Shown here piece by piece: positions 6,333 through 7,815 of a stretch of 7,815 bases of DNA. Position numbers and translations under genes: made by a program. The DNA lies in assembly GCA_902773445.1 (NCBI GenBank), contig CACYEU010000062.1, forward strand, positions 1 to 7,815, written 5' to 3'. Each line of letters begins with the position of its first letter. The stretch's first letter is position 1. The notes under the pieces were generated by a model that saw only the letters and a list, made by a program, of their open reading frames with translations, was not told the origin of the DNA and ran no database searches. Origin of the DNA: an uncultured Lachnospiraceae bacterium. Lineage in GTDB: Bacteria; Bacillota; Clostridia; Lachnospirales; Lachnospiraceae.

Positions 6333-7021
6333 CTGAACACCTCCCTGAAATACTCATCAACGCTCTTGTTCATCCTGGTCCTCAGATCATCCGTATTCTC
6401 ATGGAGAACGATCGTGCCTGATTTCAGGAATATCACTTCGTCCAGAACATTTTCAATATCCGAGATCAAATGTGTTGAGATCAGCACCAGCGCCTCCGGA
6501 TTATAATTGGAAATGATCGTGCGGATGATATAGTCGCGTGCTGCCGGATCAACGCCGGCGATCGGCTCATCGAGCAGATAGACGTCGGCCTTGCGGCTCA
6601 TCGTCAGGATCAGCTGTACCTTTTCGCGCGTTCCTTTGGACATTTTCTTAAAGACCATATTCTTGTCGATATCCAGATTGGTGAGCATCTGTTCGGCGGT
6701 CTCGCGGCTGAAATCCTCATAGAATCCGCCGTACAGCTTGACCAGGCCGTCGATCTTCATCCAGTCCGGAAGGAAATCCCTGTCCGGCAGATAGGCGAGA
6801 TGTGCCTTTGTCTCAGGCCCCGGCGCCTTACCGTCGATCAGGATCTCTCCTTCGGTCGGCACGAGCATATGCTGTGCCAGTTTGATCAGAGTTGTCTTGC
6901 CGCTCCCGTTTGGACCGGCCAGTCCGATAATGCGTCCGGGCTCGAGTTCCAGATCGATATGGTCGAGCGCCGTCGTCTTACCGAACTTTTTTGTCAAATT
7001 ACTGCATGTAATTGCTGCCAT
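6326..7021 (-). CDS. ABC transporter ATP-binding protein (YtrB-like)
   Basis: This cytoplasmic ATPase powers the neighbouring permease. Numbered from the chosen start (231 residues), the Walker A is GPNGSGKT at 36-43, the signature region MSKGTREKVQL at 127-137, Walker B VYLLDEP at 147-153 and the switch histidine in STHL at 184. Two positions differ from the textbook form. The signature is SKGT rather than SGGQ, and the usual Q-loop glutamine after YLP is aspartate (YLPDRDF, residue 80). Similar signatures occur in the GntR-linked YtrB group, so this need not mean loss of function. Start: an ATG at 7019-7021 has AGAGGA 9 bases upstream (7031-7036). An ATG six codons earlier (7037-7039) overlaps the gntR stop as ATGA but has little ribosome site, giving 237 residues if used. 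It sits between the regulator and the permease. Confidence 0.93.
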   Translation of the reverse strand: MAAITCSNLTKKFGKTTALDHIDLELEPGRIIGLAGPNGSGKTTLIKLAQHMLVPTEGEILIDGKAPGPETKAHLAYLPDRDFLPDWMKIDGLVKLYGGFYEDFSRETAEQMLTNLDIDKNMVFKKMSKGTREKVQLILTMSRKADVYLLDEPIAGVDPAARDYIIRTIISNYNPEALVLISTHLISDIENVLDEVIFLKSGTIVLHENTDDLRTRMNKSVDEYFREVFRC

Positions 7022-7030
7022 TGTCTCACT

Positions 7031-7036
7031 TCCTCT
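7031..7036 (-). promoter_or_regulatory. Ribosome binding site deciding the ABC ATPase start
   Basis: AGAGGA on the minus strand, 9 bases before the ATG at 7019-7021. It favours this start over the ATG at 7037-7039, which it would follow rather than precede. Confidence 0.5.
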
Positions 7037-7401
7037 CATTGCTCTCTGCCGAATGCGCCGACCGCTTCCACGATCTCTTCCCGGCTCATGCCCAGTTCTC
7101 TCAGGGCGTCAAACATATCTTCGATATACCCGCTGCTCAGCGACTCGCGCATCTTCTTCAGGATCTGCTCATCCTCAGTCACATACCGCCCGGCTGTCCG
7201 CAGAGTATAGAGCAGTCCTTCCTGTTCAAGCTGTGTGAGCGCCCGCTGCATCGTATTCGGATTCACTCCCGCCTCCATCGCCAGATCACGCACCGGGCTT
7301 ACCTTGCTCCCCGGCGGCATTTCGCCGCTCGCGATCTTCCTTTTAAGTACGGTGATGATCTGCAGATAGATCGGTACGCCGTTTTTAAACTCCCACTTCA
7401 T
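7036..7401 (-). CDS. Short GntR-family repressor, YtrA subfamily
   Basis: A small DNA-binding regulator of about 121 residues. It starts MKWEFKNGVPIYLQI, the usual YtrA-type opening. A winged helix-turn-helix follows (SGEMPPGSKVSPVRDLAMEA, then GVNPNTMQRALTQLEQEGLL) with the wing TLRTAGRYV. After it comes only a short helical tail of about 45 residues, with no ligand-binding domain as in larger GntR proteins; this is the YtrA hallmark. Such proteins commonly repress their own operon with an ABC transporter, and here the ATPase and permease genes follow directly. I chose the ATG at 7399-7401, which has AAAGTGAG 6 bases upstream and matches the family N-terminus. An ATG 11 codons earlier (7432-7434) would add a lysine-rich leader and lacks a spaced ribosome site. 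The inverted repeats at 7443-7466 and 7485-7511 are candidate targets. The inducer is unknown. Confidence 0.92.
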   Translation of the reverse strand: MKWEFKNGVPIYLQIITVLKRKIASGEMPPGSKVSPVRDLAMEAGVNPNTMQRALTQLEQEGLLYTLRTAGRYVTEDEQILKKMRESLSSGYIEDMFDALRELGMSREEIVEAVGAFGREQ

Positions 7402-7407
7402 CTTTTT

Positions 7408-7415
7408 CTCACTTT
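7408..7415 (-). promoter_or_regulatory. Partial ribosome binding site for the inner gntR start
   Basis: AAAGTGAG, an imperfect Shine-Dalgarno match, lies 6 bases before the ATG at 7399-7401. It is weak but better placed than anything in front of the ATG at 7432-7434. Confidence 0.35.
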
Positions 7416-7442
7416 CTTTGTCCAATGATTTCATCCGGCCGA

Positions 7443-7466
7443 ATTGTATGAACCTCTTGGTACAAT
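7443..7466. promoter_or_regulatory. Candidate operator 2: inverted repeat over the gntR transcription start
   Basis: ATTGTA (7443-7448), 12 bases, TACAAT (7461-7466): perfect 6-bp arms. It covers the predicted +1 (about 7463) of the gntR-ABC operon and shares its TTGTA/TACAA core with the repeat at 7485-7511. Its position suits steric repression by the GntR protein. The regulator assignment is inference from position and shared half-sites. Confidence 0.45.
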
Positions 7467-7469
7467 CGC

Positions 7470-7498
7470 ATCATAGCACCGTTGTTGTATTGTGTCAA
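7470..7498 (-). promoter_or_regulatory. Sigma-A-type promoter of the gntR-ABC operon
   Basis: A perfect TTGACA (7493-7498), a 17-base spacer and TATGAT (7470-7475, five of six matches) on the minus strand. The start would be near 7463, giving a leader of about 60 bases to the preferred gntR ATG. The near-consensus strength suggests that the operon is held down by a repressor. Confidence 0.8.
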
Positions 7499-7511
7499 CA
7501 CATTAATACAA
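7485..7511. promoter_or_regulatory. Candidate operator 1: inverted repeat over the gntR -35 box
   Basis: TTGTATT (7485-7491), 13 bases, AATACAA (7505-7511): perfect 7-bp arms. The -35 box of the gntR promoter (7493-7498) lies between the arms. A smaller offset palindrome (TGTGT-2-ACACA on the minus strand) sits inside. It also ends only about 16 bases before the -35 of the divergent chrA promoter, so binding here could touch both genes. Confidence 0.5.
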
Positions 7512-7526
7512 TTTTTTTGCACTGTT

Positions 7527-7555
7527 TTGCAAATCACCGGTTCATCGGGTATGAT
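7527..7555 (+). promoter_or_regulatory. Sigma-A-type promoter of the chrA-like gene
   Basis: TTGCAA (7527-7532), a 17-base spacer and TATGAT (7550-7555) on the plus strand. The start would be near 7562, leaving a very short leader that begins almost at the ribosome binding site (7564-7571). Confidence 0.65.
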
Positions 7556-7563
7556 GAGGAAGC

Positions 7564-7571
7564 AAAGGGGG
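7564..7571 (+). promoter_or_regulatory. Ribosome binding site deciding the TTG start of the chrA-like gene
   Basis: AAAGGGGG lies 8 bases before the TTG at 7580-7582 and only 2 bases before the in-frame TTG at 7574-7576, so it favours the inner TTG. The nearby ATGs at 7551 and 7554 are in another frame that stops within about ten codons. Confidence 0.5.
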
Positions 7572-7579
7572 CTTTGGAT

Positions 7580-7815
7580 TTGAAAAACACACCGGCTGAA
7601 ACCGCAAAAAACGAAGAATCACGCAGTAATACTTCACTGTGGTCGATCTTCGCCAGTTTCTTCAGAATAGGAATTCTGACATTCGGCGGAGGCTATGCGA
7701 TGCTTCCGATGTTCGAACGGGAATGTGTTGAAAGACACGGCTGGGTCGATGAGAATGAGCTGCTCGATCTGTATGCGATCAGTCAGTGCACGCCGGGCAT
7801 CATCGCGACCAATGC
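7580..7815 (+). CDS. Chromate transporter (ChrA/CHR family) subunit, N-terminal part only
   Basis: The frame is open from the TTG at 7580-7582 to the right edge (about 78 codons). After a polar N-terminal stretch comes SIFASFFRIGILTFGGGYAM, then LPMFERECVERHGWVDENEL and LDLYAISQCTPGIIATN. The TFGGGYAMLP and AISQCTPG motifs are characteristic of the first membrane segments of CHR-family transporters. In Firmicutes these often occur as two adjacent half-length genes forming a heterodimer. Whether this one is long or half-length cannot be seen here. CHR proteins export chromate in some bacteria, but many have unknown anion substrates. No ATG is available in frame; TTG with AAAGGGGG 8 bases upstream is the likely start. 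It is divergent from the gntR-ABC operon and has its own promoter. Confidence 0.88.
   Translation, partial: MKNTPAETAKNEESRSNTSLWSIFASFFRIGILTFGGGYAMLPMFERECVERHGWVDENELLDLYAISQCTPGIIATN

Noticed and set aside
6326..7039. Longer ABC ATPase starting at the ATG that overlaps the gntR stop
   Set aside because: The ATGA overlap is attractive, but that ATG has little Shine-Dalgarno sequence. The ATG at 7019-7021 has AGAGGA well placed and gives the usual N-terminus. It is kept as an alternative only.
7036..7434. Longer GntR starting 11 codons upstream
   Set aside because: The extra residues are Lys/Ser/Glu-rich and unlike the family N-terminus. No ribosome site is spaced correctly for that ATG.
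1..7815. CRISPR arrays, tRNA or rRNA genes, insertion sequences, phage or defence genes
   Set aside because: Both strands were read for direct repeats with regular spacing, RNA gene landmarks, and transposase or nuclease motifs. None was found, and nearly all of the sequence is accounted for by the listed genes.

Overview
The window looks like chromosome from a low-G+C-phylum (Bacillota/Firmicutes) bacterium with a fairly G+C-rich genome. The evidence is the hrcA-grpE-dnaK-dnaJ gene order, a perfect CIRCE operator, AGGAGG-type Shine-Dalgarno sites, and a DnaK ATPase domain without the roughly 25-residue insertion typical of Gram-negative DnaK. An Erysipelotrichia-like lineage is a guess from the protein style and cannot be settled here. 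I see no rRNA, tRNA, CRISPR array, insertion sequence or phage gene.

Layout, left to right. Bases 1-259 (minus) hold the 5' part of a gene I do not recognise. Its promoter (323-351) lies just past the dnaJ stop codon. The hairpin that should end the dnaJ transcript (284-306) falls inside this gene's short leader. Bases 375-5293 (minus) are a complete four-gene heat-shock operon transcribed hrcA, grpE, dnaK, dnaJ. A TTGACA-17-TATCTT promoter and one CIRCE element at 5360-5386 lie in front of it. HrcA represses the operon through CIRCE; GrpE exchanges nucleotide on DnaK; DnaJ delivers substrates and stimulates DnaK ATPase. GrpE carries an unusually long acidic N-terminal tail.

Bases 5463-5500 are a terminator for the next minus-strand unit. 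That unit is a short GntR/YtrA-type repressor (7036-7401), an ABC ATPase (6326-7021) and an ABC-2-like permease (5529-6332), packed with overlaps or almost none. This resembles the ytr class of self-regulated ABC modules. The substrate cannot be read from the sequence. Two inverted repeats with shared TTGTA/TACAA half-sites straddle its promoter and are good candidate operators.

At the right edge a divergent plus-strand gene begins (from about 7580). It encodes the N-terminus of a ChrA-family chromate transporter subunit and has its own TTGCAA-17-TATGAT promoter and a TTG start.

Most of the window is well-understood core biology, and I did not find a new multi-gene system. The points most worth a second look are the promoter/terminator/ribosome-site arrangement at 266-351, the paired inverted repeats around the gntR promoter, and the acidic tail of GrpE.
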